A stretch of 64,000 nucleotides of DNA. Source: Prochlorococcus marinus CUG1415 (lineage in GTDB: Bacteria; Cyanobacteriota; Cyanobacteriia; PCC-6307; Cyanobiaceae). Position 1 is the first letter of the stretch. The number at the start of each line of letters is the position of its first letter. Positions 1 to 9,312 of the stretch are shown here, piece by piece. Where the stretch lies: the NCBI RefSeq assembly GCF_017696015.1, contig NZ_JAAORL010000002.1:310001-374000 (forward strand), written 5' to 3'. A program made the position numbers and the translations under genes. The notes under the pieces were generated by a model. It ran no database searches and had not been told where the DNA came from. It saw only the letters and a program-made list of their open reading frames with translations.

Positions 1-577
1 GATAGCTTGCTTTAGAGGAGATAATATTCCTGAAGAGGATGCGCTAAAAAGTAATTTTCCAGCTCAAGGAATAAAAATTAATGGAAATTTTTTATTTGAT
101 AATGCTAAACAAGACGACTTTAGAACCCTCTTAATTGAAAATGGGGTTAATCAAATAAAAGTTGGAGATATATGGACTATTGGCGATAGGGGAGCACAAG
201 GGATAATTGATAATTCAAATATTAAGCATCTAGATGAAAAGATTTTTTATTTAAGAGACGTAAAAGTAAAAGTTAATGTAGTAGGTATAGATGAATTACA
301 AATACCTTCTGGAAGATCAAAAAAACTTGTCAATACAGTAGAAGCTTCAACAAGATTAGATGCTATAGCTTCAGCTGGCTTTAGGGTATCACGAACCAAA
401 ATCATTGAAAGGATAGAAAATGGAATGCTCAGATTAAATGGAAGCAAAGTTAATAAGCCAACAATTAATCTAAAAATTGGCGACAAACTAGAACTTGAAA
501 ATAAAGGATTTATCGAAATTCTAAATTTAGAAATAACCAAAAGAGAACGATGGAAAGTTAAATTACTTAGAAAATGA
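1..577 (+). CDS. Photosystem II S4 domain protein (YlmH-like), 5' end outside window
   Basis: The frame is open from the first complete codon (base 2) to the TGA at 575-577, so about 191 C-terminal residues are present and the start lies upstream. The last 75 or so residues form an S4 RNA-binding domain: the stretch with RLDAIASAGFRVSR and GMLRLNGSKVNKP matches the S4 fold, and the KIGD turn follows. The part before it (IWTIGDRGAQGII) resembles the central region of the YlmH/photosystem II S4 family of cyanobacteria and chloroplasts. Family members are presumed RNA-binding proteins linked to photosystem or ribosome biology; the precise role is not known from sequence. A tRNA gene follows on the same strand. 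Confidence 0.85.
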   Translation, partial: IACFRGDNIPEEDALKSNFPAQGIKINGNFLFDNAKQDDFRTLLIENGVNQIKVGDIWTIGDRGAQGIIDNSNIKHLDEKIFYLRDVKVKVNVVGIDELQIPSGRSKKLVNTVEASTRLDAIASAGFRVSRTKIIERIENGMLRLNGSKVNKPTINLKIGDKLELENKGFIEILNLEITKRERWKVKLLRK

Positions 578-626
578 AACGCAACCTGCTATTTTCTTAT
601 AAGGGGGATTAAAAATTCCTCAATTG

Positions 627-698
627 GGGCGATTAGCTCAGTGGTAGAGCACTACCTCGACACGGTAGTGGCCACTGGTTCGAATCCAGTATCGCCCA
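627..698 (+). tRNA. tRNA-Val (GAC)
   Basis: A complete cloverleaf can be drawn: acceptor arms 627-633 and 691-697 with discriminator A698; D stem GCTC/GAGC (636-639/647-650); anticodon stem CTACC/GGTAG (652-656/664-668) with a seven-base loop whose middle triplet (659-661) is GAC; T stem ACTGG/CCAGT (674-678/686-690) with the TTCGAAT loop. The CCA end is not encoded. The GAC anticodon reads valine codons GUC and GUU. Confidence 0.97.
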
Positions 699-766
699 TT
701 AAAACTTTTGACGACCTAGGTTATATCCACAGAAAATAATTTCATTTTTTAGATTATTAAAAAAAG

Positions 767-1384
767 ATGAAACTTAATCAAATAATTAATCTCCATAAGG
801 GGCTCACTGCATTTGTAGTGATAGGTCTTATGATTTTTTTTGATAATTTTACGATCGCTCCTTACGTTTATTTAGCCCTGCATGGTACTTATGGATTACT
901 TTGGCTTCTAAAAGAAAAGATATTCCCAGATCCTTATTTTAAAGAAAAAATCAATTTTTTAACTTCAGTTACTGGTTTTATTTTCCTTGGAAGTTACTGG
1001 GTAGCTCCATACATTCTTATCTCATCTCAGAAATCTGTTCCAAATATAGTAATAGCTGCATCTGTATCTATAAATATAATTGGTGTGTTTCTACACTTTG
1101 CTAGTGATGCCCAAAAATATTTTTCTCTTAAATTAAAAAAAGATCTAATTAAAGAAGGATTTTTCAAAAATATAAGGAATACAAATTATCTAGGAGAAAT
1201 ACTAATTTATCTATCATTCGCCATACTTTCAATGAGTTTAATACCATTAGTAATTCTTGCAGTATTTTTCTCTATAGTTTTTCTACCAAGAATGATAAAA
1301 AAAGATAAATCGCTCTCAAAATATGATTCATTCGAAGAATACAAAAAGAAAAGTGGTCTTATATTGCCTAAAGTAAATGCCTGA
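767..1384 (+). CDS. DUF1295-type integral membrane protein (ICMT/PEMT-like)
   Basis: A 205-residue protein with about five hydrophobic segments. Residues 113-119 (SDAQKYF) and 137-144 (RNTNYLGE), followed by a long hydrophobic stretch, match the conserved core of DUF1295/isoprenylcysteine carboxyl methyltransferase-like proteins, where the RNPNYLGE-type motif lies near the cofactor site. Family members methylate or reduce lipid-like substrates; the substrate here is unknown. It ends in an 8-base overlap with the next gene, which suggests translational coupling. Confidence 0.75.
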   Translation: MKLNQIINLHKGLTAFVVIGLMIFFDNFTIAPYVYLALHGTYGLLWLLKEKIFPDPYFKEKINFLTSVTGFIFLGSYWVAPYILISSQKSVPNIVIAASVSINIIGVFLHFASDAQKYFSLKLKKDLIKEGFFKNIRNTNYLGEILIYLSFAILSMSLIPLVILAVFFSIVFLPRMIKKDKSLSKYDSFEEYKKKSGLILPKVNA

Positions 1385-1928
1385 TAACAACTTACCCAGT
1401 TGGAGGCAAGATTTAAAATCTTCTAGAAAAAAAGAGGGCAAATCACCCTCCAATAGATGGATACAGCTTGCAACAGTTAGCGTTAGAAATGAGCCTAGAT
1501 TAAGAACAGTTGTATTCAGAGGATGGAATAAAGATACTTCAATGATTATTTTTTCAGATAGAAGAAGTGAAAAAATTGAGCATTTAAAATCCAACCCTAA
1601 TGCAGAAATATTATGGTTTTTTTTTAAAACCAAATCACAATATAGGTTCAAAGGAAAAATAAGTGAGTTAAGTGATAATAAAAATTATTGGGATACATTA
1701 TCTGAAACATCAAAATCTTCTTGGTTCTGGGGATCTCCCGGAGAGAAAATCAACCACAAATTGCAATCTGCTTATGAGATATCATCCAATCTACCCAAGT
1801 CAGAAAATTTTATAGTTCTAAATTTTGATATCGATTCAGTAGATCTTCTTAAATTAGAAAAGCCTATTCATAAAAGATATCTATGGGAAAAGAAATATAA
1901 ATGGAAAAAAACAGAAATTAATCCATAG
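1377..1928 (+). CDS. PPOX-class FMN-binding protein
   Basis: A 183-residue protein of the pyridoxamine 5'-phosphate oxidase-like split-barrel class. The N-terminal WIQLATVSVRNEPRLRTVVF-type strand, then SDRRSEKIEHL and the Trp-rich FWGSPGEKI segment, fit the cyanobacterial FMN-dependent PPOX group. Such proteins bind FMN and act on small cofactors or tetrapyrroles; a true PdxH role cannot be assigned. The ATG at 1377 overlaps the upstream stop codon, so the two genes are probably co-transcribed. Confidence 0.75.
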   Translation: MPDNNLPSWRQDLKSSRKKEGKSPSNRWIQLATVSVRNEPRLRTVVFRGWNKDTSMIIFSDRRSEKIEHLKSNPNAEILWFFFKTKSQYRFKGKISELSDNKNYWDTLSETSKSSWFWGSPGEKINHKLQSAYEISSNLPKSENFIVLNFDIDSVDLLKLEKPIHKRYLWEKKYKWKKTEINP

Positions 1929-2003
1929 AATATTTCTAAATTGTATATTTAAGTTGAAAAAGATCTAGTGATCGGTCAGTTTAAAAAAAGACGTATTATT
2001 GAT

Positions 2004-2177
2004 ATGAATTTCTCAGAAATTCCAGATAACCTTTTTATTATTTTATCTTGGGTCACAGCTATAGGTCTTTTTATAAGTCTTACTGAAGCAACAATTAAGA
2101 TAAAACTCGAGAAAAGGAACTCATATCTTAAAAGAATAGAACTAATTAATAGTCTTTATCCTAAAAAGTTAGTTTGA
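2004..2177 (+). CDS. Small single-span membrane protein
   Basis: 57 residues from the ATG at 2004; an in-frame GTG at 1968 would add 12 basic residues. One hydrophobic segment (about residues 8-26) is followed by a charged tail ending in SLYPKKLV. A similar tail (ESLYPTNKK) ends the small membrane protein at 12,706-12,942, so the two may be distantly related. No family recognised. Its 3' end overlaps the convergent DoxX gene by 9 bases. Confidence 0.55.
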   Translation: MNFSEIPDNLFIILSWVTAIGLFISLTEATIKIKLEKRNSYLKRIELINSLYPKKLV

Positions 2178-2723
2178 AATATCTGAAAGAATATTTTCTT
2201 GAAGAAATTGCAATAAACCCACTTTATTATTTTCTTCTTTTGTTTTAGATTTCTTAGAAGAAGGTTTTACTTTTGTTGAAGATATGCTTTCTTCTGTATC
2301 TTCTGATTTAAGGATTCTAATAATAACTTCATCCAAAGAAAAATTACCAGGCCCTGACAAAGCAATTGAAGTTGCTGAAGCAAAATACAAAAGTAAAAGC
2401 TCTAGTAGGAAAATATTAAACCCTGAAGTAACAAGTGCATGATAAATGGCGACAGAAATTGTACCAACAATAGCTAAGGCTCCGAATCTTGTAGCTAAAC
2501 CGATTATTAATAACCAACTACCACCTATCTCCGAAAATGCTGCTATATATGATAAAAAAATTGGAAATGGAAGATGTAGTGGTCTCACAAATGCATCAGC
2601 AAAATTTTCTATATTTGCTAATTTTTCATAACCGTGGTGAATGAGCACAGTACCCGTAATAACTCTAAGAATTAATAAAGCTGTATCTTTGCTAAACGAC
2701 TTTGTAAGAATTGTTGAAAGCAC
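2169..2723 (-). CDS. DoxX family membrane protein
   Basis: 184 residues with four hydrophobic segments. The N-terminal half (LLILRVITGTVLIHHGYEKL, then FLSYIAAFSEIGGSWLLIIG) is the DoxX signature, including the HGxxKL motif after the first helix. The last 45 residues are a hydrophilic Ser/Lys/Glu-rich tail. DoxX proteins are inner-membrane proteins linked to redox or thiol stress in other bacteria; the role here is not established. Confidence 0.85.
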   Translation of the reverse strand: MLSTILTKSFSKDTALLILRVITGTVLIHHGYEKLANIENFADAFVRPLHLPFPIFLSYIAAFSEIGGSWLLIIGLATRFGALAIVGTISVAIYHALVTSGFNIFLLELLLLYFASATSIALSGPGNFSLDEVIIRILKSEDTEESISSTKVKPSSKKSKTKEENNKVGLLQFLQENILSDISN

Positions 2724-2859
2724 TATAAAAAAATTATCCTTAAGTAAAAATAACTATTCACAGTTTCCATCGTGGATTCAACGGCAAAAGTCATACCTAA
2801 TTAAGTATTTATACTTAGCTGCCTAAGGAATTCTTTTCCTGATTAAGAATTCCCCTAAG

Positions 2860-4014
2860 TTAAAAATTATTTTTCGAATGATTTTCAAATATTATTTGAT
2901 TGATTTTTGGAATGTTTTCTTTAAATTTGAAAAACCCTTTTTTGGCAAATTTCCACGCAATTAAATCTTCATTCCTCACAAGATTAAAAATATTTTTATT
3001 GTGTAAATTTTTAAACTTAATTATGAAATCATAATTTTCTCCCACTCCAGGATAAATAATGTCTATTTCGTCAATATTTTTAAGAGTAATTTCTAGCAAA
3101 TCAGGATCAATCTGTTCAACATTATCAAAATGCTCTACAAATTCAGAGACCAAATCTTGTTTAAATTTCAAAACAGATTCAGACAATTTAATTTGTCTTT
3201 GTTCATTCTTAAGAAGGATAATGAATACATTTTTATAGCTTGGAAGTAAATTTTCAAGGGTTGCAAGGTGCAGATCATTTTCAAACATAACTAGATTATC
3301 TGATTTAGGATCCATATTATTTTTATAAATCTCATCTTCTAATGGAATTTGATTCAATTCCTCAAGAAAAATTTGTTTATTGATTATTTTTTTTACATTA
3401 AATCTATTATTTGAAAATTTTCTGAGGTTTGAAGATGAAAAAAGATATTGCTTTCCTTTAGTGTGCAATCCTCCCACCCATCTCCAACTAAGGAGATTAG
3501 ATGCAGCATCACCATCCAAGAGATATTTAAAGAAAAACTTTGCTCCCAATTGCCATGGGAGGCCTAAATTAAATATCCAAGTACTCGCAAACCACATTCT
3601 TGTATGATTATGCAAATAGTTATACTGTTTTAATTCAAGTACCCAAGAATTAAAAAAATCTAATTCTGTATTCCCATTAATTGCATTTTCATATAGCTCA
3701 TGATCATAATCAAGATTTTTTTCTGAAATAAAATTTTGCCAAACTTTAGGTTTATTTTCCATCCACCCTTTCCAGTAAACTCTCCAAAATATTTCTTCAA
3801 CAAATTTAGTTGTATTTTTGATTTTGTACTTACTTTTAACATCATGTATTAGGTCATATTCCAATAATATTCTATGTGTGACAAAAGGTGATAATTTTGA
3901 AACTGAACTTTCGTTATTTGGCCCAAAATCAAAATTTCTTAATTTTGCATAATCATTAATTTTGTATTTCGCAAAATTGTCCCAGATATTTTGAGCTTTT
4001 AATAAAAATGACAT
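2860..4014 (-). CDS. Photolyase/cryptochrome-like FAD-binding domain protein without antenna domain
   Basis: 384 residues. The FAD-binding alpha domain of the photolyase/cryptochrome superfamily is clear: FWRVYWKGWME (77-85), the NHTRMWFASTW motif (136-146), the DGDAASNLLSWRWV motif (168-180) and the TKGKQYLFSSSNL segment (185-197). The Rossmann-like antenna domain that normally precedes it is missing; the protein starts directly at the FAD domain, and the last 150 residues resemble nothing I recognise. It may be a flavoprotein photoreceptor or a degenerate photolyase rather than a classical CPD photolyase. Transcribed away from the ligase-like gene. Confidence 0.8.
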   Translation of the reverse strand: MSFLLKAQNIWDNFAKYKINDYAKLRNFDFGPNNESSVSKLSPFVTHRILLEYDLIHDVKSKYKIKNTTKFVEEIFWRVYWKGWMENKPKVWQNFISEKNLDYDHELYENAINGNTELDFFNSWVLELKQYNYLHNHTRMWFASTWIFNLGLPWQLGAKFFFKYLLDGDAASNLLSWRWVGGLHTKGKQYLFSSSNLRKFSNNRFNVKKIINKQIFLEELNQIPLEDEIYKNNMDPKSDNLVMFENDLHLATLENLLPSYKNVFIILLKNEQRQIKLSESVLKFKQDLVSEFVEHFDNVEQIDPDLLEITLKNIDEIDIIYPGVGENYDFIIKFKNLHNKNIFNLVRNEDLIAWKFAKKGFFKFKENIPKINQIIFENHSKNNF

Positions 4015-4289
4015 TTTCTGATAACTTTAAAGAATTTTTTTGTATTGATTGAAATTTCAAAAATTAGCCTGCAAATTAAGCCTTGAAATTTTTCTATTTC
4101 ACTTTTAAGTAAATATGTTTGATTGAAGTATTTAATTTAAACTCCTAATCCTTACATTTTATACTCTTAGATCGCTCTCTGGGTAGGAGGATATTTATTT
4201 GAAAATTACTTTTAACTCTGGTTTTAATTTTAAATCTTTATTTAAATAAAAATTTTCTAGAAGATTTTTAAATATTTATCAAAATTATT

Positions 4290-5048
4290 ATGAATAATTC
4301 ATTAGTGAGAGATACTAAGTATCTTGATGAACAATATAGAATAGGTGACGGCACAATTTCCGATGATGCATTTAAGCAGCTTGAGAAGCTCTTTATACCT
4401 GCCCATCCAGAATTTGACTACTTTAATCAAAATAAAAATAGACTTTTGCCAAAATTAGCTAAAGAAAATTATAAAGATTTTTTGGGAAGTTTATTAACAA
4501 AAACAAGATTAAGCATTCAACCAAAAATTGATGGCTGCGCTATTGCAATTAGATATATAAATGGCAAGTTTAATAAGGCTATTACAAAAAAAGGATTTGA
4601 TGTCACAAGCAAAATCAAACAAATTAAAAATGTCCCCGATTGTATTCCTATCAAACGAGATTTTCAAATTAGAGGTGAACTATACGCTACAAACCAAGTT
4701 GCCGGAATTTCCCAAAGAATTGCAAGAAAATACCTCAATGATAAGAAAAGGATTGGAGACAGTCTCAGCTTTTGCTGTTTCCAAATACTTAATGGAAGAC
4801 TTAACCAATATGAAACCCTTAACTATCTTAAAAAATGTGGCTTCAATACCCCTGAGAGTTACTTCACAAATCTTACAAGCGAAATCGAAATATATAAAAA
4901 AAATTGGTTAGAGAGAAAAATATTTGCGAAATATCCAACTGATGGGATAGTTATTAAAATAAATAGTAGGAAACTACAGTTGCTTAGAGAGACAAGCTTA
5001 TCTCAAAATAACGAATGGCAGTATGCAATTGAAAATACTATTAACTAA
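4290..5048 (+). CDS. LigA-like NAD-dependent DNA ligase, adenylation domain only
   Basis: 252 residues against roughly 670 for full LigA. The nucleotidyltransferase motifs are in order: KIDG with the candidate AMP-accepting lysine K79 (motif I), IRGELY around E130 (motif III), and DGIVIK at 218-223 (motif IV). The C-terminal WQYAIENT segment sits where motif V should be, but the usual lysine appears replaced. The NAD-binding Ia domain is reduced to about 60 residues, and the OB-fold, zinc finger, HhH and BRCT regions are absent. It could be a minimal adenylyltransferase or a decaying paralogue; the frame is intact, which argues for retained function. Confidence 0.75.
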   Translation: MNNSLVRDTKYLDEQYRIGDGTISDDAFKQLEKLFIPAHPEFDYFNQNKNRLLPKLAKENYKDFLGSLLTKTRLSIQPKIDGCAIAIRYINGKFNKAITKKGFDVTSKIKQIKNVPDCIPIKRDFQIRGELYATNQVAGISQRIARKYLNDKKRIGDSLSFCCFQILNGRLNQYETLNYLKKCGFNTPESYFTNLTSEIEIYKKNWLERKIFAKYPTDGIVIKINSRKLQLLRETSLSQNNEWQYAIENTIN

Positions 5049-5146
5049 TATCTTCAAAAAGAGCTCACGATACTGGATTCCATTATTTACAGTGGAATGG
5101 TAATTAAGTTCTAGTTAAATTCGAAAGCAATTTGCAGGATTACTAA

Positions 5147-6076
5147 ATGACTGCCACTATTTCAAGACCTAAAATTCCCAACTGGGAAACATCTAATATT
5201 CCTAACCTTATGGGCAAAACAGCACTAATTACTGGTGCAAATAGTGGTCTTGGATACTACACAGCAAAGGCCTTAGCCGAAAAAAATGTTCATGTAATCA
5301 TTTCTTGTAGATCCTTTGAGAAGGCTAATCAAACTATCAAAAAGCTAAAAGCTCTTAATCCTGAAGGAATATTTACACCTTTAGAATTAGATTTATCAGA
5401 TTTAAACAATGTAGTTGAAGTTCAGTCCAAAATTTTTGATGGTTTTGAAAATCTGGATTTATTAATCAATAATGCAGGAATAATGCACCCGCCTAAAACA
5501 CTTAGTGCTCAAGGATATGAAATACAATTTGCAGTTAATCATTTAGCTCATATGCTTTTGACCCTAAAGCTTCTTCCAATTATTGAAAAAAAAGAGGAAT
5601 CGAGAATAGTTACGGTTACCTCTGGTGCACAATTTTTTGGCAAAGTAGGATGGGGAAATCTGAAAGCAGAAAACTATTACAACAAATGGGAATCTTACTC
5701 CAATAGCAAATTGGCAAATGTAATGTTCGCTTTGGAACTCAATGAGAATTTAAAACACAAAAATATACTTTCTTTAGCTGCTCACCCAGGGATAGCAAAA
5801 ACAAATCTTTTTACTGCTCAGAAACCTAAACCTAGCCCAATAGAAACATTTTCTATGGAATTATTTAGCCCTATTTTTCAATCTGCTGAGATGGGGGCTT
5901 TACCTCAACTTTTTGCAGCTACTTCCCCAGAGGCAAGAGGTGGTGATCATTATGGTCCTAAATTTAATTTCAGAGGTCATCCAAAACTATCTCCTACTTC
6001 TCCTTTTGCCGTTAATAAAAATGAAAGAAAAAATTTATGGGAAAAAAGCCTTGCAATACTGAGTAATTTCTTATAA
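5147..6076 (+). CDS. Short-chain dehydrogenase/reductase (retinol dehydrogenase/POR-like)
   Basis: 309 residues of the classical SDR fold. TGANSGLG (29-36) is the nucleotide-binding glycine motif, NNAG is at 108-111, the catalytic serine lies in TVTSGA (about 159), and YxxxK is Y184-K188. The length and a C-terminal extension after the AAHPGIAKTNL segment are typical of the protochlorophyllide-reductase/retinol-dehydrogenase-like branch. Substrate unknown. Convergent with, and overlapping by a few bases, the small gene at 6071-6337. Confidence 0.85.
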   Translation: MTATISRPKIPNWETSNIPNLMGKTALITGANSGLGYYTAKALAEKNVHVIISCRSFEKANQTIKKLKALNPEGIFTPLELDLSDLNNVVEVQSKIFDGFENLDLLINNAGIMHPPKTLSAQGYEIQFAVNHLAHMLLTLKLLPIIEKKEESRIVTVTSGAQFFGKVGWGNLKAENYYNKWESYSNSKLANVMFALELNENLKHKNILSLAAHPGIAKTNLFTAQKPKPSPIETFSMELFSPIFQSAEMGALPQLFAATSPEARGGDHYGPKFNFRGHPKLSPTSPFAVNKNERKNLWEKSLAILSNFL

Positions 6077-6337
6077 ATTTTTCATTTTTACTAACTTTAG
6101 AAAATACTTCAAGATATGTAACTCGCTCTCTGAGAGTTTCATAAATTCTGTTAAGGCATCATGATTGTTTTCATCAATTTTTTTTGATAATTTAATAAAA
6201 CTATCATGGTTTTCATTAATAAAGCGCTCAGCAATCTGAGATGGGGTTAAACCCTTTTCTATTAATTCACCTGGATCATTTTTCTCCCACTTTTCATAAA
6301 ACCAAGAGAACCAATATTTTGCAGTATCATCTTCCAT
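6071..6337 (-). CDS. Small acidic protein, paralogue of 16,907-17,212
   Basis: 88 residues, mostly helical and charged, with no membrane segment. It aligns along its length with the protein at 16,907-17,212: an aromatic WFSWFYEKW-like start, a GLTPSQIAERFINEN segment against GKNPEDVAEDFISKN, and a shared LTEFMKLSESELHI versus LDQFLKLTECELHV motif. The paralogy supports both as real genes. No function known. Confidence 0.7.
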   Translation of the reverse strand: MEDDTAKYWFSWFYEKWEKNDPGELIEKGLTPSQIAERFINENHDSFIKLSKKIDENNHDALTEFMKLSESELHILKYFLKLVKMKNL

Positions 6338-6437
6338 TAATTAACTTTTATTTGGCGAATTCTCTAAATACTAATGAATGATCTCATGATTGAATTAACC
6401 CTCAAACAGATTTAATATAAATGCAATTATAAATTTA

Positions 6438-7844
6438 ATGATAGATAATAATCATTTAAGTAAAAGAAAAAAAATTAATCTTGTAATTGGATTAGGCAAA
6501 TCTGGATTTTGGGCTGCCAAGTATTTGAGAAGCATCAATAAGAGAGTAATTGTTTGGGAAAGTAAAGATGGGGAAGAATTCGCAGAAACAAAAACAAAAT
6601 TGGAGGAACTTAATATACTAGTTTCTCTTAATAAAGAATTTGTATTTGAAGAAATTCATCCCTTTGTAAAAGAGATTGAATCTGTTGTTGTAAGTCCATC
6701 AATACCTTATGACCATGAAACTATTATTCAATTAAAAAAAAAGGGAATTAAAGTAATTGGAGAAATTAATGTTGCATGGGAAATTTTAAAAGACACAAAT
6801 TGGATAGGTATTACTGGCACTAATGGTAAGACTACTGTTACTCATTTACTAAGTCATATACTCTGCGAGAATGAATTATATGCTCCTTTTGCTGGAAATA
6901 TTGGTACACCTTTATGTAAATATGCTTACTCTAAAAAACACGAAACAATTGACTGGGTTGTAGCTGAATTAAGCAGTTATCAAATAGAAATATCTCCAGA
7001 AGTAAAACCTAACATTGGAATCTGGACAACCTTCACAGAAGATCATCTTGAAAGACATAAAACACTTGAAAACTATTTCAACATAAAAAAAAGCTTGCTA
7101 GAAAAATCAGATTTTAGAATTTATAATTATGACGATGAAAATCTAAGAAATCACTATAGTTCACTATCAAAAGGGGTTTGGATAACAACTAGTTTAGATC
7201 AATCAAATTTAATTCAATGCGATTATTGGATAGATGATCAAGCATTCATTGTTGAAAGAGGGAAGAGACTATTCAAACTAGAACATTTTTCTTTAAAAGG
7301 AATGCATAATCTTCAAAATCTTCTATTAGTAATAGCAGCAGCAAGAAAAGTTGGATTATCTGGAAAGAAGATTAAAGATTCTTTATCTAATTACAAACAA
7401 TTACCTCATAGGATGGAAACAATTTACAAAAATAATGATCTGGAAATAATTAATGATAGTAAAGCTACGAATTTTGATTCATCTATTGCAGGAATAAATT
7501 CAATTGAAGGTCAAATAATAATAATTTCTGGAGGCAGATTAAAAGGCAATGAATACAGTGAATGGATAAAAGTTTTAAAGAAAAAAGTTAAATGTGTTTT
7601 TCTTTTTGGAGAAAGCTCAAAAGTCCTAAAAATAGCGCTTATTAATGATGGATTTAAAAAAGATATTTTTGAATTTTCAGAACTGAAAGAGCTTCTAAGT
7701 TTTGTTTTTCATTATTTACAAAATAACAAGGTTGGGACATTATTATTCTCACCTTCATGCTCAAGTTTTGATCAATTTAAAAATTATGAAGAGCGAGGAG
7801 ATCATTTCAAGAAACTAATAAGTAAAAAATTAAAGGTTAATTAA
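6438..7844 (+). CDS. murD: UDP-N-acetylmuramoylalanine--D-glutamate ligase
   Basis: 468 residues, the usual MurD length. The N-terminal Rossmann-like domain ([14 protein letters not shown], 17-30) binds UDP-MurNAc-Ala. GTNGKTT at 127-133 is the ATP-binding P-loop of Mur ligases. FTEDHLERH follows in the central domain, and [14 protein letters not shown] starts the C-terminal domain, a MurD-specific motif. The enzyme adds D-glutamate to the peptidoglycan precursor in the cytoplasm. Monocistronic by spacing. Confidence 0.96.
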   Translation: MIDNNHLSKRKKINLVIGLGKSGFWAAKYLRSINKRVIVWESKDGEEFAETKTKLEELNILVSLNKEFVFEEIHPFVKEIESVVVSPSIPYDHETIIQLKKKGIKVIGEINVAWEILKDTNWIGITGTNGKTTVTHLLSHILCENELYAPFAGNIGTPLCKYAYSKKHETIDWVVAELSSYQIEISPEVKPNIGIWTTFTEDHLERHKTLENYFNIKKSLLEKSDFRIYNYDDENLRNHYSSLSKGVWITTSLDQSNLIQCDYWIDDQAFIVERGKRLFKLEHFSLKGMHNLQNLLLVIAAARKVGLSGKKIKDSLSNYKQLPHRMETIYKNNDLEIINDSKATNFDSSIAGINSIEGQIIIISGGRLKGNEYSEWIKVLKKKVKCVFLFGESSKVLKIALINDGFKKDIFEFSELKELLSFVFHYLQNNKVGTLLFSPSCSSFDQFKNYEERGDHFKKLISKKLKVN

Positions 7845-7960
7845 TTCAGTTTTTATTTAAAGATCATTAAATAATTTTCAGGTCGGTCATCACAACCGTC
7901 TCCCCTCTAGCAAATATTCACTTAGTTAGTTAGATTTTGACTATAAATTCATTATTAAAA

Positions 7961-8275
7961 ATGAGTGAATCTAACAATTTACCTCAAGCAATCAGTCATA
8001 AAAAATTAAGTTACTTGATGCTGAAGGCACAAAAAGATACTCATTCTTCTGATGAATTAACAGAAATAGAAAGCCCCGCAAAAAGAGAATTTGACGATTT
8101 AATAAACAATTGGGAAGCCTCAACTAAGAAATTAATTCACGAGTTATCAAAAAGAAAAGAGAATTTACTAAAAGATAAATCACCAAATTCTTTAATTGCA
8201 CTTGGTGCTATGGAAGTTCACCTTAACATGGCTTTGCAAGCCTTAAATGCATTTAATAAAGGATTTGATGAGTAA
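7961..8275 (+). CDS. Conserved-looking hypothetical protein
   Basis: 104 residues from the ATG at 7961; a TTG at 7937 would add eight residues but is less likely. Soluble, helical, with a Leu-rich C-terminal part (SLIALGAMEVHLNMALQALN). No domain recognised. The 90 bases before the start hold a small GC-richer patch (around 7882-7912) that can form a short CGGT/ACCG hairpin and may be part of a leader. Confidence 0.6.
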   Translation: MSESNNLPQAISHKKLSYLMLKAQKDTHSSDELTEIESPAKREFDDLINNWEASTKKLIHELSKRKENLLKDKSPNSLIALGAMEVHLNMALQALNAFNKGFDE

Positions 8276-8283
8276 TAGATAAA

Positions 8284-9015
8284 CTATAAGGAAGGCATTG
8301 AAAATAAAAGAAAATCTAGTTCTTTTTCAGTATCTATAGAAATATCTTTTACATTAATAACTTCAAATCCCAAGCCATCTCCAGAAGAGAGACATATATT
8401 TAAATTAGGGTCTTTACTTTTTAATAAAAGATTACCTTCTATTATTTGTATCCAATTATATTTATCGATTTTTAATGGCATTTTTTTTTCTTTAATAGGT
8501 TTGTATTTACAACGCCATAAAGAAATATCTTGATTTAGAAAAAGTTTATTATTTTGACCTTTTTTATAATCAAAAATAAGATTTTCCCACAACTTTTCAT
8601 TTAATGATATTTGTTTATAGCGAGGTTTGATATTTTCTTTTTTAGGGATTACCCAGATTTGGAACAACTTGCAGGACTCATTTTCTTCGTTCTTCTCGCT
8701 ATGAGAGATCCCAGTACCTGCAGACATAACTTGAACTTCATCTTTATTAATTTTCCCAAAGTTGTTTAACGAGTCTCTATGAGTTATTGCTCCTTTTGTT
8801 ACGACAGTAATTATTTCCATATTTGCATGAGAATGTGTATTAAATCCTGTATTAGGAGAAATAATATCTTCGTTTATAACTCTAATATTCCCAAAATTAT
8901 CCCATTTTGGATCTCTATGCTCTGCAAAAGAAAATGAATGCATCGAATTTAGCCATTCTCTATTTGATCTAAATCTTTCGTGCGATTTCCTTATTTTAAT
9001 TATTTTCAAAGACAT
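8284..9015 (-). CDS. Pirin family protein
   Basis: 243 residues. The N-terminal cupin domain shows the pirin pattern: FGNIRVINEDII, the metal-binding histidines in FNTHSHANMEI and the following ITHRD, then GTGISHSEKNE with further ligands. The segment CKLFQIWVIPKKENIKPRY is also typical. Pirins are iron-binding bicupins with quercetinase or regulatory activity in some bacteria; the role in cyanobacteria is unclear. Confidence 0.88.
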   Translation of the reverse strand: MSLKIIKIRKSHERFRSNREWLNSMHSFSFAEHRDPKWDNFGNIRVINEDIISPNTGFNTHSHANMEIITVVTKGAITHRDSLNNFGKINKDEVQVMSAGTGISHSEKNEENESCKLFQIWVIPKKENIKPRYKQISLNEKLWENLIFDYKKGQNNKLFLNQDISLWRCKYKPIKEKKMPLKIDKYNWIQIIEGNLLLKSKDPNLNICLSSGDGLGFEVINVKDISIDTEKELDFLLFSMPSL

Positions 9016-9101
9016 AAATTCCTAGAAATAAATATTGTATTTTTGGGTTAAATAAATATGTTTTAAAATTATAAATTATGAATAAGGAAAATTATTTTTA
9101 T

Positions 9102-9230
9102 TTATTTGTTAATTTTACTTTGTGCTTTATTTGCTTTATTAATTATTTTTTTTGCTTCTTCTCTTGTAGAACATTTTTCTGCCTCAACATTTAAGTTTTT
9201 TAGTTTATTTAATTGCTTTGAAACTTTCAT
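9102..9230 (-). CDS. Very small basic protein (42 aa)
   Basis: An ATG-initiated 42-residue frame rich in Lys, Asn and Glu with heptad-like leucine spacing at the start (MKVSKQLNKLKNLNVEAEKC), predicted to be helical and soluble. It fills the space between the pirin gene and the DUF1643 gene on the same strand. Composition is gene-like for this genome, but there is no homologue in the window. Confidence 0.45.
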   Translation of the reverse strand: MKVSKQLNKLKNLNVEAEKCSTREEAKKIINKANKAQSKINK

Positions 9231-9312
9231 ATAAGTTTGAATTGCCAACTAGAAGTTAACACATATTTAATGGAATAGCCAAAAATAATGGTTTGCATTT
9301 CAGCCTTATTAG

